Below, piece by piece: positions 45,164 to 54,184 of a DNA stretch of 64,000 nucleotides. Origin of the DNA: DATARH01 sp035550515. Its GTDB lineage: Bacteria; Pseudomonadota; Alphaproteobacteria; ATCC43930; CGMCC-115725. The stretch lies in the NCBI GenBank assembly GCA_035550515.1, contig DASZOZ010000062.1, positions 8,546-72,545 on the forward strand. The letters are read 5' to 3'. Numbering within the stretch: the first letter of the stretch is position 1; each line of letters opens with the position of its first letter. The position numbers were made by a program, and so were the translations under genes. Under the pieces are notes generated by a model. The model was not told the origin of the DNA and searched no databases. It saw only the letters and a program-made list of their open reading frames with translations.

Positions 45164-46191
45164 ACTTGTCTCGGGTGGACTTGGCTCAGGCCGGACCGGG
45201 GCAGATTGCGGCGGAAGCCGAGCGGCTGGTCGGCTGGCCGGTTCTTGCGGTGATCCCGGTGCGCCGGGGCGGCAACAATCGGGTGTTTCAGCTTATCGGC
45301 CGCGAGACGCGGGCGGTGCTGAAGATTTATCCGGCGCAGGCCGAGGACCGGCGGGACCGGCTGGGCCATGAGTTCGGCGGGCTGTCGTTTCTTGCCGCTC
45401 ATGGGGTGGCCGAGGTGCCGCGCCCGATCGCCCGCGACACTTTGCAGCACTGTGCGGTCTACGAATGGATCGACGGGACGCCTCCCGATGCGGCGGCCGA
45501 GGCCGATATCGACGAACTGGCGGACTTCTTTCTGCAATTGCAGCGGCTGCGCTCCCGCCCCGGCGCCGCGGCGCTGCCCGAGGGGGCGACGCCGGCGTTG
45601 TGTCCGGCGGAAGTCGTCCGGCAGCTCGGGGAGCGTCTCGAACGGCTGCGCGCGGTGCTCGCGCCGGCGACCCCGGCGGCGGCGTTTGTCGAAGAGAGCC
45701 TCGCGCCGGCGGCGGCGGAGGCGGTCGGCCGCCTGCGGGACGGCTGCGGCGCGGCCGGGCTGCGGTTCGATGGTGTGTTGGCGGTGCCGTACCGCGTGCT
45801 GAGCCCATCCGATTTCGGCCTGCACAACGCGCTGCGCCGACCGAACGGCAGGCTCGCCTTTCTCGATTTCGAGTATTTCGGCTGGGACGAACCGGCGAAA
45901 GCGGTCGCGGACGTCATGCTGCATGCCGGCATGTCGTTGAGCCCGGCGCTGGGACGCCGCTACCGCGATCGGGTGGCGGAGGGCCTGCGCCTTACCGACC
46001 CCCGCTTCCCCCAACGGCTGGCGCTGTATTTTCCGGTGTTTCGCGCGATCTGGTGCTTGATCCTGCTCAACGAGTTTCTGCCGGAGAGATGGGCGCGGCG
46101 GGTCCTCGCCGGCATCGCCGAGGATCGCCCGACCGCCGAGGCGAAACAGCTCGCCAAGGCGCGCAGGATGCTGGACCGCTCCCTCGATTGA
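45160..46191 (+). CDS. APH-family phosphotransferase (sugar/choline kinase-like)
   Basis: A 343-residue aminoglycoside-phosphotransferase-fold kinase. The ATP lysine is in RAVLKIYP, the catalytic loop is LSPSDFGLHNAL in place of the usual HGDLHxxN, and the metal aspartate is in LAFLDFEYFGWDEPAKAVAD. The SPSDFGLHN form is typical of a branch found in polysaccharide loci. Being coupled by ATGA to the HAD phosphatase gene, the pair probably acts in one pathway with phosphate added and removed at different positions. It is not expected to confer drug resistance. Confidence 0.85.
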   Translation: MNLSRVDLAQAGPGQIAAEAERLVGWPVLAVIPVRRGGNNRVFQLIGRETRAVLKIYPAQAEDRRDRLGHEFGGLSFLAAHGVAEVPRPIARDTLQHCAVYEWIDGTPPDAAAEADIDELADFFLQLQRLRSRPGAAALPEGATPALCPAEVVRQLGERLERLRAVLAPATPAAAFVEESLAPAAAEAVGRLRDGCGAAGLRFDGVLAVPYRVLSPSDFGLHNALRRPNGRLAFLDFEYFGWDEPAKAVADVMLHAGMSLSPALGRRYRDRVAEGLRLTDPRFPQRLALYFPVFRAIWCLILLNEFLPERWARRVLAGIAEDRPTAEAKQLAKARRMLDRSLD

Positions 46192-46328
46192 GGCGCCCGT
46201 GCGACGGTCGTCATCCTTGCGCAAGGCAGCGTGAAATGTCTTCCTACGACCGGATTCTTCTCGGAAAAACGAGCTGGACTTTTCCCGCGCCGCCGGCCGC
46301 AGGCCGGCCGTCAATGGCGGAGAGATGA

Positions 46329-49292
46329 TTGGTTGTGCCGACTGAAGAGGCGGTGCTTTCGCCGGAGGCGCCGCGGCGTCCGCCTCCCAAGGCTTTCTGC
46401 ATTCTCCTGCCGGTCTGGGGCGAGAGCTACGTCACGCAATTTCTCGACAGCAACCTGCTGACGCTTTTGGCGCCCGGCAACATACCGGCCCTCGCGGCGA
46501 TGCTGCCGACGCGCTTTGTCTTTCTGACCCGGGCGCGCGACGAACCGACGATCCGGGCGCATCGGGGATGTGCCCTGCTGCAGGCGGTCTGCCCGATCGA
46601 GTTCATGCCGATTGACGATCTCATCATGTCGGGCAACCACTCGACGACCATCACGCTGGGCTGGGAGCGCGCGGTGCGCCGGGCGGGCGAGACCATGCTC
46701 GACACCTGCTTTGTCTTCCTGGTGTCCGATTACGTGATGGCGGACGGCTCGCTGCGGACGATCGGCGAACGGATGCTTGCCGGCGCCGACGCGATCCAGG
46801 CCGGCAATTTTCAGCTCAGCGAGGAGACTGCCGATGCCTGGCTGCAGGAAAAACTGGCGACCGCCCGAACCTCGCTCTCGCTGGCGCCGCGGGAGATGGT
46901 GCGATGGGGGCTCGACTGCCTGCATCCGGCGACCGTCGCGAATACCGTCAACTATCCGCTGTGCCACAATTCCCATACCAACCGGCTGTTCTGGCGGGTC
47001 GACCGCGACACGCTGATCGGCCGCTTCTACCTGCTGCACCAGATCTGCATCCGGCCTGAGCGCAGCGATTTCCTGGTCGGGTCGGCGTCCGATTATTCCT
47101 TTGTTCCGGAGATGTGCCCATCGGGCAACGTCGTCATTCTCAACGATTCCGACGCGTATTTTGTCGCCGAGGTCCAGCCGGTCAGCCACGAAACGCGCTT
47201 CATCTGCTACGGGCCCAATACGGTCGAGGATCTGGCGGAAAGCCTCTCGGAATGGACGACGTTCCGGCATCGCCTCAATGCGCGGGAGACGATCGTCTTT
47301 CATGCCAGCGATTTGCCGGCGTCGCTGCCGGACGCGGTCGGCGAGGCCGATGGGTTTATCGCGCGGATCACCCCCCGGCTGGCGCCGCCCCAACCCTACC
47401 GCAACCATCCTTACTGGATCGGCGCGGTCGCGGCGCTCAACGACGCGATCGCGGAACGCCGGAGGGTGACGGCCGAGGCCGGCCCGGTGCCGGCCGCCGC
47501 CTCGCCGCCGGTCGCGGCCGCGCGCGGCGGCGTGCTGGGATTGGCGCGTCGCTTGCGGGCCAGGCTGGTCGGCACGGTGCCTTACGTCTCGCGCGTGCAC
47601 CCGCGCCGCCGCGACTATCGCGCGCTGTTGGCGGCGTGCGAGGCCATGATCCCGCCCGCCTCCCGCCTGCTGATCGAGGGCAGCGACAGCACGGGGCTGG
47701 GCGAGGCGCTGCGCCAGAAATATCCGGACGGGGTGCTGTTTTCGCTTCGCCTCGCGCCGACCGAGCAGCCCCGGCCGATTGTCGGCATCGGCGAACAAAA
47801 ATTCGATGTCGCGTTTATCGGGCTGGTCAACGACGATCTGAGCCAGGTCGAGGTCAACCTGCGGCGTGTCGCCAACGCGATGCGGCCGGGCGGGCAGGTC
47901 GTTTTGGTGCTGGTCAGCACCGACGGCTCCGTCGACCCGGACAGCCCCGGACAATCATATGCGATCCGCCTCGCATCCCTGGTCCCGCCGGGCATCGCGG
48001 TCAAGGAGTGCCGCATCGCGACGATGGGGCGGGCCCGCTGGTGGCTGAACGATGCGGCCGCGCGCGCCGTGACCAGTTTGCTCGCGCGGCGGCGCAAGAT
48101 CGCGCCGCTGGTCTGGTTGCGGATCGCGTTGTGGAGCCTGCCCGCGCTGCTGGCCAATATTGCCGGCTCCTACCGCGAGCCCGACCCGCTCAAGTCGCGC
48201 CGCGTGGTGTCGAGCGTCCTGATGCGGTTTGTCGTCGAGTCGGCAGTCTCGGGCCGCCCGCCGTCACCCTTCGGCCGGCGCCGGCCCATCGCACTCAACC
48301 ACATGGCACGCTACGCAAATGTCTTTGCCGGGATCACGCCGTGGAGCGGCCGGGTTCCGCCCGGATACCTGATCGATTTCTGCGGCGTGCTGACCGCTGC
48401 CGAGTTCACCAACGAGGCCGACGATCCGCGCTTTCGGCTGATGGTCGGCGCCGCCGGCAGCGGCGACGACCGTCCGGTCGGCACCAGGCTGCCGACGATC
48501 GAGGACGGCGAGGTCTGGTTCGAGGCGGTCAACTGGGTACTGGCGGCGAGCGAAGCCAAAACGCAATTCGTCATGATGACCCTGGGCGCCAATTACGGGG
48601 CGCAGGCGGTGTGCAGCTATCGGATCCTGCAACACTTCAACCCGATGCCGTGCAAGCTCGTCGCGGTCGAACCGGTACCGGAGAATTTCGCGCGCATACA
48701 ACGCCATTTCCGCGACAACGGGCTCGATCCGGCGGAGCATTGGCTGGTGCCGCTGGCTCTCGCGGGAAACACGGCGCCGGTGCTTTTCCCGGTCGGGGCG
48801 ACCGGCAGCGGCGCGCAGAACGCGATTGCCAGCAACAACGACGAGGCCCGCCAGGGCTATGTCGATGCCCTGACGGAAGCGGGCCATGAGGCCGCCGAGG
48901 CGGCGCTGCGCAATCTGCTGCTGCACAACACCACAGGGTTGGTTCGGCCGCTCGGCAAGGACATCGACCTCACCGCGGAGATCAAGCTGGTGAGCGCGAT
49001 GACGCTGCGTGAACTGCTGGAACCGTTCGCGCTGGTCGACTATGTCGAATCCGACATTCAGCAATCGGAAATCGAGGTCTTTCCGCCATGCATTGAAATC
49101 CTGCGGCAAAAGGTGCGGCGCATTCACATCGGCACCCACGGCGCGGACGTGCATCATGCCTTGCACAAGCTGTTCGCCGGCAATGGCTGGCATATCGTCT
49201 TCAGCTTCGCGCCCAATTCCCGCCACGAGACCGCATTGGGCAGCTTTACGACGAATGACGGGGTTTTGACCGTGCTCAACCCCGACCTGTAG
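46329..49292 (+). CDS. large three-part protein with C-terminal FkbM-type methyltransferase
   Basis: A 987-residue cytoplasmic protein. Residues about 20-330 look like a GT-A-like or related domain (FCILLPVWGESYVTQFLD, FLVSDYVMADGSL with a DxD-like turn), though I cannot name its family. Residues about 418-600 carry a methyltransferase-like fold (FDVAFIGLVNDDLSQVEV, MRPGGQVVLVLVS) whose SAM-binding loop is degenerate. Residues about 740-985 are FkbM-like: MTLGANYGAQA, VAVEPVPENFARIQRHF, VDYVESDIQQSEIEVF and HIGTHGADVHH. The start is a TTG at 46329 after GGAGAG, or a GTG two codons on. It precedes the ABC exporter genes and may build or cap the exported glycan. Confidence 0.8.
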   Translation: MVVPTEEAVLSPEAPRRPPPKAFCILLPVWGESYVTQFLDSNLLTLLAPGNIPALAAMLPTRFVFLTRARDEPTIRAHRGCALLQAVCPIEFMPIDDLIMSGNHSTTITLGWERAVRRAGETMLDTCFVFLVSDYVMADGSLRTIGERMLAGADAIQAGNFQLSEETADAWLQEKLATARTSLSLAPREMVRWGLDCLHPATVANTVNYPLCHNSHTNRLFWRVDRDTLIGRFYLLHQICIRPERSDFLVGSASDYSFVPEMCPSGNVVILNDSDAYFVAEVQPVSHETRFICYGPNTVEDLAESLSEWTTFRHRLNARETIVFHASDLPASLPDAVGEADGFIARITPRLAPPQPYRNHPYWIGAVAALNDAIAERRRVTAEAGPVPAAASPPVAAARGGVLGLARRLRARLVGTVPYVSRVHPRRRDYRALLAACEAMIPPASRLLIEGSDSTGLGEALRQKYPDGVLFSLRLAPTEQPRPIVGIGEQKFDVAFIGLVNDDLSQVEVNLRRVANAMRPGGQVVLVLVSTDGSVDPDSPGQSYAIRLASLVPPGIAVKECRIATMGRARWWLNDAAARAVTSLLARRRKIAPLVWLRIALWSLPALLANIAGSYREPDPLKSRRVVSSVLMRFVVESAVSGRPPSPFGRRRPIALNHMARYANVFAGITPWSGRVPPGYLIDFCGVLTAAEFTNEADDPRFRLMVGAAGSGDDRPVGTRLPTIEDGEVWFEAVNWVLAASEAKTQFVMMTLGANYGAQAVCSYRILQHFNPMPCKLVAVEPVPENFARIQRHFRDNGLDPAEHWLVPLALAGNTAPVLFPVGATGSGAQNAIASNNDEARQGYVDALTEAGHEAAEAALRNLLLHNTTGLVRPLGKDIDLTAEIKLVSAMTLRELLEPFALVDYVESDIQQSEIEVFPPCIEILRQKVRRIHIGTHGADVHHALHKLFAGNGWHIVFSFAPNSRHETALGSFTTNDGVLTVLNPDL

Positions 49293-49396
49293 ATGGGTCG
49301 ACAGTGGAGAAGGCCTATGCTACAGGCGCTCGCTCCGGCGCCGTGCGCCGCTCTCTCCGTCCTCGAGGCCAGCAAAAGTCAGCCGGACGAAGCGAT

Positions 49397-50269
49397 ATGT
49401 CCATCGATCAAACGTTTTCCGATGCAGCTGCCCAGGGAGCTGCCAGGGGGATCGGAACCGGAGCGGTGCTGCCGGTGCAGGCCTCGCGCCTGGCCGAGGC
49501 GGTCACCGACCTTGCGGCGGGGTTCACGCGGCGCTGGATCTGGAGCCGGCTTGCCTATCAGGACATCAAGCTGCGTTATCGCGGCTCGGTGCTCGGCCCG
49601 TTCTGGGTGACGCTGACGAACCTGATCATGATTTCGGCGATGGGCGCGATCTATGCCCAGTTGTTTCATGTCGATGCCGAGACCTATGTGCCCTACATCA
49701 TGATGGGGATTCTCGTCTGGCAGTTCATCTCCGGCACCATCAACGAAGCCTGCGCGACATTCACCGACGCGAAAGACGTCATCCAGCAGGTGCCGATGCC
49801 GTTCTCGGTGCAGGCCTACCGCGTCGTCTATCGCAACCTGATCGTGTTCGCCCACAATGTCGTCATCGTGCCGTTCGGGATCATTCTCTTTAAGGTGCCG
49901 GTCGATTGGCACCTCGTCGAGGTCATTCCGGGGCTCTTCCTGCTCAGCCTCAACGGTCTGTGGATCAGCCTGCTGCTCGGCGGGATCAGCACCCGGTTCC
50001 GCGACATCCCGCCGATCATCTCAAACGTGGTCCAGGTGCTGTTCTTCCTGACCCCGGTGTTCTGGCCGCTCGACGCGGTGCAGAATTTGCGCAAGGCGCT
50101 GGCGCTCAACCCGTTCTTCGCCTGGATCGACGTCGTGCGCGCGCCCCTGCTGGGGGTCGCCCCGGAGCCGACATCGTGGCCGATCCTGATCGGCTGTGTG
50201 CTGGTCGGCGGGTTTTGCAGCTTTTTGTTTTTCGTCCGCTTCCGCGAGCGGATCGCGTACTGGATTTGA
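49397..50269 (+). CDS. polysaccharide ABC exporter permease (Wzm/KpsM type)
   Basis: A 290-residue ABC-2 permease with six membrane segments after a cytoplasmic head of about 45 residues. The coupling helix region RYRGSVLGPFWVTLTNLI, the middle INEACATFTDAKDVIQQVPMP and the FFLTPVFWPLDAVQNLRKAL segment are typical of O-antigen/capsule permeases. The start is ATG 49397. The ATPase gene follows directly. Confidence 0.93.
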   Translation: MSIDQTFSDAAAQGAARGIGTGAVLPVQASRLAEAVTDLAAGFTRRWIWSRLAYQDIKLRYRGSVLGPFWVTLTNLIMISAMGAIYAQLFHVDAETYVPYIMMGILVWQFISGTINEACATFTDAKDVIQQVPMPFSVQAYRVVYRNLIVFAHNVVIVPFGIILFKVPVDWHLVEVIPGLFLLSLNGLWISLLLGGISTRFRDIPPIISNVVQVLFFLTPVFWPLDAVQNLRKALALNPFFAWIDVVRAPLLGVAPEPTSWPILIGCVLVGGFCSFLFFVRFRERIAYWI

Positions 50270-50281
50270 GTGCGCGGCGGG

Positions 50282-51040
50282 ATGGCTTCGATCAATCTGC
50301 GCGACGTGTCGGTCGAGTTTCCGATCTATCAGCTGGGCGCGCGCTCACTGAAGAAGATGCTCATCTCGGGCGGCACGCGCGGCAACCTGGCGCGCGATGC
50401 GCATGACCGGGTGATGGTGCGCGCGCTGCACGACATCAGCTTCGACATCGCCAACGGCGAGCGTCTCGGGTTGATCGGCGCCAACGGTGCAGGCAAGACG
50501 ACGCTGCTCAAGGTGCTCGCCGGCATCTACAAGCCGACGCAGGGGCGCATCCACATCGCGGGCCATACGACGGCGCTGATCAATGCCTCGGTCGGCCTGA
50601 ACCAGGACGCCACGGGGCGCGAAAACATCATCCTGCGCGGCCTTTATATGGACATCCATCCGCGCCAGATGCGCGACCGCATCGAACAAGTGGCCGAGTT
50701 TACCGAGCTCGGCACTTATCTCGACATGCCGGTACGGACCTATTCCTCCGGCATGATGGTGCGGCTGGCCTTTGCGGTGTCGACCTGCATCCGGCCGGAA
50801 ATCCTGATCCTCGACGAATGGCTGGCGGCGGGCGACGCGCAGTTCCTGGCCAAGGCGCAGCGGCGCATGGAGGAGTTTGTCGAGCATTCGAGCATCCTCG
50901 TGCTCGCCTCGCATTCGTTCGAACTGATCGAGCAGTGGTGCCGCGTCGCGGTCTATCTGAAGGACGGCGGCATCGAAGCGATGGGCGCGGTGGAGGACGT
51001 GGTCGCGCGCTACAAGGAGGACGTCGCCGGCGGCGATTGA
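50282..51040 (+). CDS. polysaccharide ABC exporter ATPase (Wzt/KpsT type)
   Basis: A 252-residue ATP-binding subunit. Walker A is GANGAGKTTLL, the signature is YSSGMMVRLAFAV, Walker B is EILILDEW and the switch histidine is in LASHSFEL. It ends soon after the NBD, so the carbohydrate-binding C-terminal domain of Wzt is missing; it is closer to KpsT or TagH-short forms. I prefer ATG 50282 (MASINLRDV); a GTG overlaps the permease stop at 50270. No kpsC/S/D/E genes are nearby. Confidence 0.93.
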   Translation: MASINLRDVSVEFPIYQLGARSLKKMLISGGTRGNLARDAHDRVMVRALHDISFDIANGERLGLIGANGAGKTTLLKVLAGIYKPTQGRIHIAGHTTALINASVGLNQDATGRENIILRGLYMDIHPRQMRDRIEQVAEFTELGTYLDMPVRTYSSGMMVRLAFAVSTCIRPEILILDEWLAAGDAQFLAKAQRRMEEFVEHSSILVLASHSFELIEQWCRVAVYLKDGGIEAMGAVEDVVARYKEDVAGGD

Positions 51041-51969
51041 GGCAATCGCCGCGGCCGCACCGCCCGTCCTGCACGCCGGAGCAGGTTGCGATAGAATTCG
51101 GCGCCCCGCGCCGGATAGAGCGCCAGCGACCGCAGGGTATGGGCCAGCGCCGGCCCGTAAGCCTTGGCGCCGAAGGCCGCGGCGGCGGCTTCGAGGCGCA
51201 GCGTTGCCTCGAAGCAGCGGCGCGCGGCGGCGCCTTGGGCAGCGATCGTCGGCCCGTGCCTCTCACCGATACGCCGCAGTGCGGCCTCGACGGCGTGGCG
51301 AGAACCGCCCGGCCCGACCTCGACCCAGGCCAGCACCTCGCTCGACGAAAGCAGGCGGCGGCCGGCCTCGGCAAGCCGCAACAGCCAGTCCCAGTCCTCC
51401 AGCCGCCGCAATTCCTCGTCGTACGGGCCGATGGCGGCGAAGACCGCGCGGCGGCACAGCAAGGTGGTGCCCGGCCCGCAGGTGCAGCCGAGCAGCTGGC
51501 GGTGGAAGAAGGTGCCGGCGGTCCAGTCGGGGGTGATGTTCCGCGCCGGGTAGCCCGGCTTGACGCATGCGTAGGCGCAAACCGTTCCGGCGACTTCCAG
51601 TGGTTGCCCCTGCATGGCCGCAACCTGCACGGCGAGCTTGCGCGGGTACCAGACGTCGTCCGAGTCGAGGAAGGCCACGTAGTCGCCCGCGGCCGCGGCA
51701 ACACCGGTGTTGCGTGCGGCGGCGGCGCCGCGATTGCGCGGATGGACGACGCGGCGCAGCCGCGGATGCGGCGTCTGCGCCAGGGCTGCCGCGAGAGCGT
51801 CGGTCGAGGCGTCGTCGACGACGATGATCTCGATATTCCGGTAGGTCTGGGCCAGCACCGAGGCGATCGCCCGGCCGACCAGATGTGCGCGGTTGTAGAC
51901 CGGGACGACGACACTGACCAACGGGCTGACCAACGGCTCGGCGGCCGCCGGAGGGCTCGCTGCGATCAC
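51010..51969 (-). CDS. family 2 glycosyltransferase
   Basis: A 319-residue GT2 enzyme with VSVVVPVYNRAHLVGRAIASV, VVDDASTDALAAAL and the DxD-like FLDSDDVWYPRK. A helical basic C-terminus follows. I place the start at GTG 51969 (VIAASPPAAAEP) because GAGG lies about nine bases upstream. The open frame goes to 52155 through a tandem repeat, whose translation has no glycosyltransferase character. It overlaps the ATPase gene tail-to-tail by 31 bases. Confidence 0.88.
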   Translation of the reverse strand: MIAASPPAAAEPLVSPLVSVVVPVYNRAHLVGRAIASVLAQTYRNIEIIVVDDASTDALAAALAQTPHPRLRRVVHPRNRGAAAARNTGVAAAAGDYVAFLDSDDVWYPRKLAVQVAAMQGQPLEVAGTVCAYACVKPGYPARNITPDWTAGTFFHRQLLGCTCGPGTTLLCRRAVFAAIGPYDEELRRLEDWDWLLRLAEAGRRLLSSSEVLAWVEVGPGGSRHAVEAALRRIGERHGPTIAAQGAAARRCFEATLRLEAAAAAFGAKAYGPALAHTLRSLALYPARGAEFYRNLLRRAGRAVRPRRLPQSPPATSSL

Positions 51970-52020
51970 GATAAACGCCTCATCGCGACCGGCAAGGTGA
52001 TCCCCGCCGGAGCGGCGGTC

Positions 52021-52200
52021 AAGCCGGCAGGGGGCAGGCCAGTCAGGGGGCAGGCCAGTAGGGGTCAGGCCGGCCAAGAGCCAAGCCGGCCAGGGCCAAG
52101 GCGGCCAGGGGTCAAGTCGGCCAGGGGTCAAGTCGGCCAGGGTCAAGTCGGCCAAGGGTCAAGTCGGCCAAGGGTCAAGTCGGCCAGGGGTCAGCCGGCG
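52021..52200. repeat. tandem repeat of 15-16 bp units (about 11 copies)
   Basis: The consensus unit is AAGTCGGCCAGGGGTC. Units begin at 52021, 52036, 52052, 52067, 52083, 52098, 52114, 52130, 52145, 52161 and 52177, with a partial copy at 52193. Those to the right are nearly identical and those to the left have drifted. There are no unique spacers, so it is a minisatellite and not a CRISPR array. It fills the space between the treZ stop and the glycosyltransferase start. Confidence 0.93.
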
Positions 52201-52201
52201 T

Positions 52202-54106
52202 TCAGGCGGTGCGGCGGCGATGCGGCGTGGCCGGCGGTTCCGCCGGCCCGCCGGGCGTCAGCACGATCGCCGCCTGTCCCGGCAGCCGCCATTGGCCCGC
52301 AGGGAAGGGATCGGCGACACCCCCGCCGCCGTAATCGGGGTGCTCGCTCGACCAGCGCAGGCGCCAGGTTCTTCCTGCGAGGGGCGCAACGAGCGGCTCC
52401 GGAATGCTGGCCACCTGGCGGTCCCGGCCGAGATTGACGATCAGCAGCCAGTCGTCGCCGCTGGGCGGAAAATGCCGCAACAGCCAGCAATCCTCTTCCA
52501 GCACGGCGCCGTCGAGCGGTGCCGGCCCGGCGCCGAATAGTTCGCGGCGCAGCGCCAGCAGGTCCCGGTGCAGCGCCACGACCTCGGCATGCCGCTCGCG
52601 TTCGTTCCAGTCGAGGATGCAGCGCCGGAACGTGTCGGGATCGCCGGGGCCGGCAAGGCGCGCTTGCATTTCGGCGCCGGCGATGCTGGGAAACTGCACC
52701 AGGAACTCGCCGCGCCCCTTTTCGACCGCCGCGCCGAGACCGCCCTCGTGGTCGGCGAAATACAGGAACGGCGCCGAGGCGGCGAATTCCTGGCCCTGGA
52801 ACAACAGCGGGATGCCCGGCGACAGCAGGAGATAGGCGGTGATGGCCCGCCAGTTGCCGGGGCTTGCCAGCTGGTGCCCCCGTAAGCCCTTGGCGGAATT
52901 ACCGACCTGATCATGGTTCTGCAGGAAGACGACAAACTTGCCCGGTGCGAGGTCGAGCGCCGCCGTGCCGCGCGGCTGCGCCTGCCAGGTGTAATGCTGG
53001 CCCTGATAGAGAAATCCGTGTTTCGCGGCGGCGACGAGCTCGCTCGCCCGGCCGAAGAAGTCGCTGTAGTGGCCCTCGCGCCGGCCGGTCACGGCGACCA
53101 TCGCCGCATGATGAAAATCGTCGTTCCACAACGCGTCCAAAGCATACCCGCCGTTTTCGCGGGGACGGACGATGCGGGCCGTCTGCGTCTCGTTCTCGGC
53201 GGCGACAAAGGTCGTCCGTTGCGGGGCCGCGTCTCTTACGGCCCGGCCGATCGCGGCCAGGATATGGTCGTCGGAGGCATCGAAAATCTGCTGTGTCGCA
53301 TCGAGCCGCAGCCCGTCGAAATGGTACTCGCCGATCCAGTAACCGGCGTTGGCGACAAAGAACTCGCGCACCGGCCCGCAATCGGCGCCGTCGAAATTGA
53401 TCGCCTCGCCCCATTCGTTCGCGTGGCGGTCGGTGAGGTAAGCCGGGGCGAAGGTCGTCAGGTAATTGCCGTCGGGACCGAGGTGGTTGTAGACGACGTC
53501 GAGAAGGACGGCGAGACCGAGGGCATGGGCGCGATCGACAAAGCGCCGCAAATCGTCGGGGCGGCCGTAGAGCCGTGTCGGCGCGAGTAGATCGACGCCG
53601 TCATAGCCCCAGCCGAAACGGCCGGGGAAGTCGGCCACCGGCATCATCTCAATGCAGGTGACGCCGAGTTCGGCGAGCGCCGGCAGACGCGCCGCCGCCG
53701 CACTCCAGGTGCCCTCCGCGGTGAAGGTGCCGACATGCATTTCATAGATCACCAGCCTCTCGGCCGGAATGCCGCGCCAACCGGCGTCGCTCCAGGGGAA
53801 GACGGGATCGATGACTTCCGATGGCCCGTGCGGCCCCTCCGGCTGAAAACGCGACGCCGGGTCGGGCAGCCGCCAATCCCCGCCGTTCAGCCGGAAACTG
53901 TAGCGCGTACCCGCGCCGGCTTCCGCGACAAGCGCGGAGAAATAACCGTCAGGTTCGGAGGTCATCCGGTGCGCGCCGCCGTCCTCGATGTCGAGCAGGA
54001 GTTCGCGGGCAGCCGGCGCCCAGACGCGGAAATGCACGCCGCTGCCGGGCTGAAGCTCGGCGCCGATCGGGAGGCGGCGGGTGAGGGGGGCGGGATCGCT
54101 GTTCAT
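52202..54106 (-). CDS. treZ: malto-oligosyltrehalose trehalohydrolase
   Basis: TreZ releases trehalose from maltooligosyl-trehalose. The 634-residue product has an N-terminal E-set domain (GVHFRVWAPAARELLLDIE) followed by a GH13 barrel: WGYDGVDLLAPTRLYG, the nucleophile in GLRLDATQQIFD, the acid glutamate in FVAAENETQT and the stabilising pair in FLQNHDQVGN. ATG 54106 follows CCGGAG. The gene lies downstream of a PRC-barrel gene and treY on the same strand. Confidence 0.96.
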   Translation of the reverse strand: MNSDPAPLTRRLPIGAELQPGSGVHFRVWAPAARELLLDIEDGGAHRMTSEPDGYFSALVAEAGAGTRYSFRLNGGDWRLPDPASRFQPEGPHGPSEVIDPVFPWSDAGWRGIPAERLVIYEMHVGTFTAEGTWSAAAARLPALAELGVTCIEMMPVADFPGRFGWGYDGVDLLAPTRLYGRPDDLRRFVDRAHALGLAVLLDVVYNHLGPDGNYLTTFAPAYLTDRHANEWGEAINFDGADCGPVREFFVANAGYWIGEYHFDGLRLDATQQIFDASDDHILAAIGRAVRDAAPQRTTFVAAENETQTARIVRPRENGGYALDALWNDDFHHAAMVAVTGRREGHYSDFFGRASELVAAAKHGFLYQGQHYTWQAQPRGTAALDLAPGKFVVFLQNHDQVGNSAKGLRGHQLASPGNWRAITAYLLLSPGIPLLFQGQEFAASAPFLYFADHEGGLGAAVEKGRGEFLVQFPSIAGAEMQARLAGPGDPDTFRRCILDWNERERHAEVVALHRDLLALRRELFGAGPAPLDGAVLEEDCWLLRHFPPSGDDWLLIVNLGRDRQVASIPEPLVAPLAGRTWRLRWSSEHPDYGGGGVADPFPAGQWRLPGQAAIVLTPGGPAEPPATPHRRRTA

Positions 54107-54130
54107 GGCTCCGGCATCATGCGGACACGC

Positions 54131-54168
54131 AAAAACGGAGCGGCTCATGGCCGCCCCGCTCCATTTTT
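54131..54168. terminator. intrinsic terminator between the PRC-barrel gene and treZ
   Basis: GGAGCGG (54137-54143) pairs with CCGCTCC (54156-54162) around a 12-base loop, flanked by AAAAA and TTTTT. It can end transcripts of the PRC-barrel gene. Confidence 0.75.
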
Positions 54169-54184
54169 CGCTTCGCTTCCCGGT

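Noticed and set aside
45160..46191. Aminoglycoside resistance gene
   Set aside because: The APH fold is present, but the catalytic loop and the glycan-locus context fit a sugar kinase; nothing indicates drug modification.
51970..52155. N-terminal extension of the glycosyltransferase through the tandem repeat
   Set aside because: The translated repeat (MADLTLADLTPGRLDP type) has no family similarity, and a better start with a ribosome site exists at 51969.
52021..52200. Possible CRISPR array
   Set aside because: Units follow one another without unique spacers and are only 15-16 bp; no cas genes are present.
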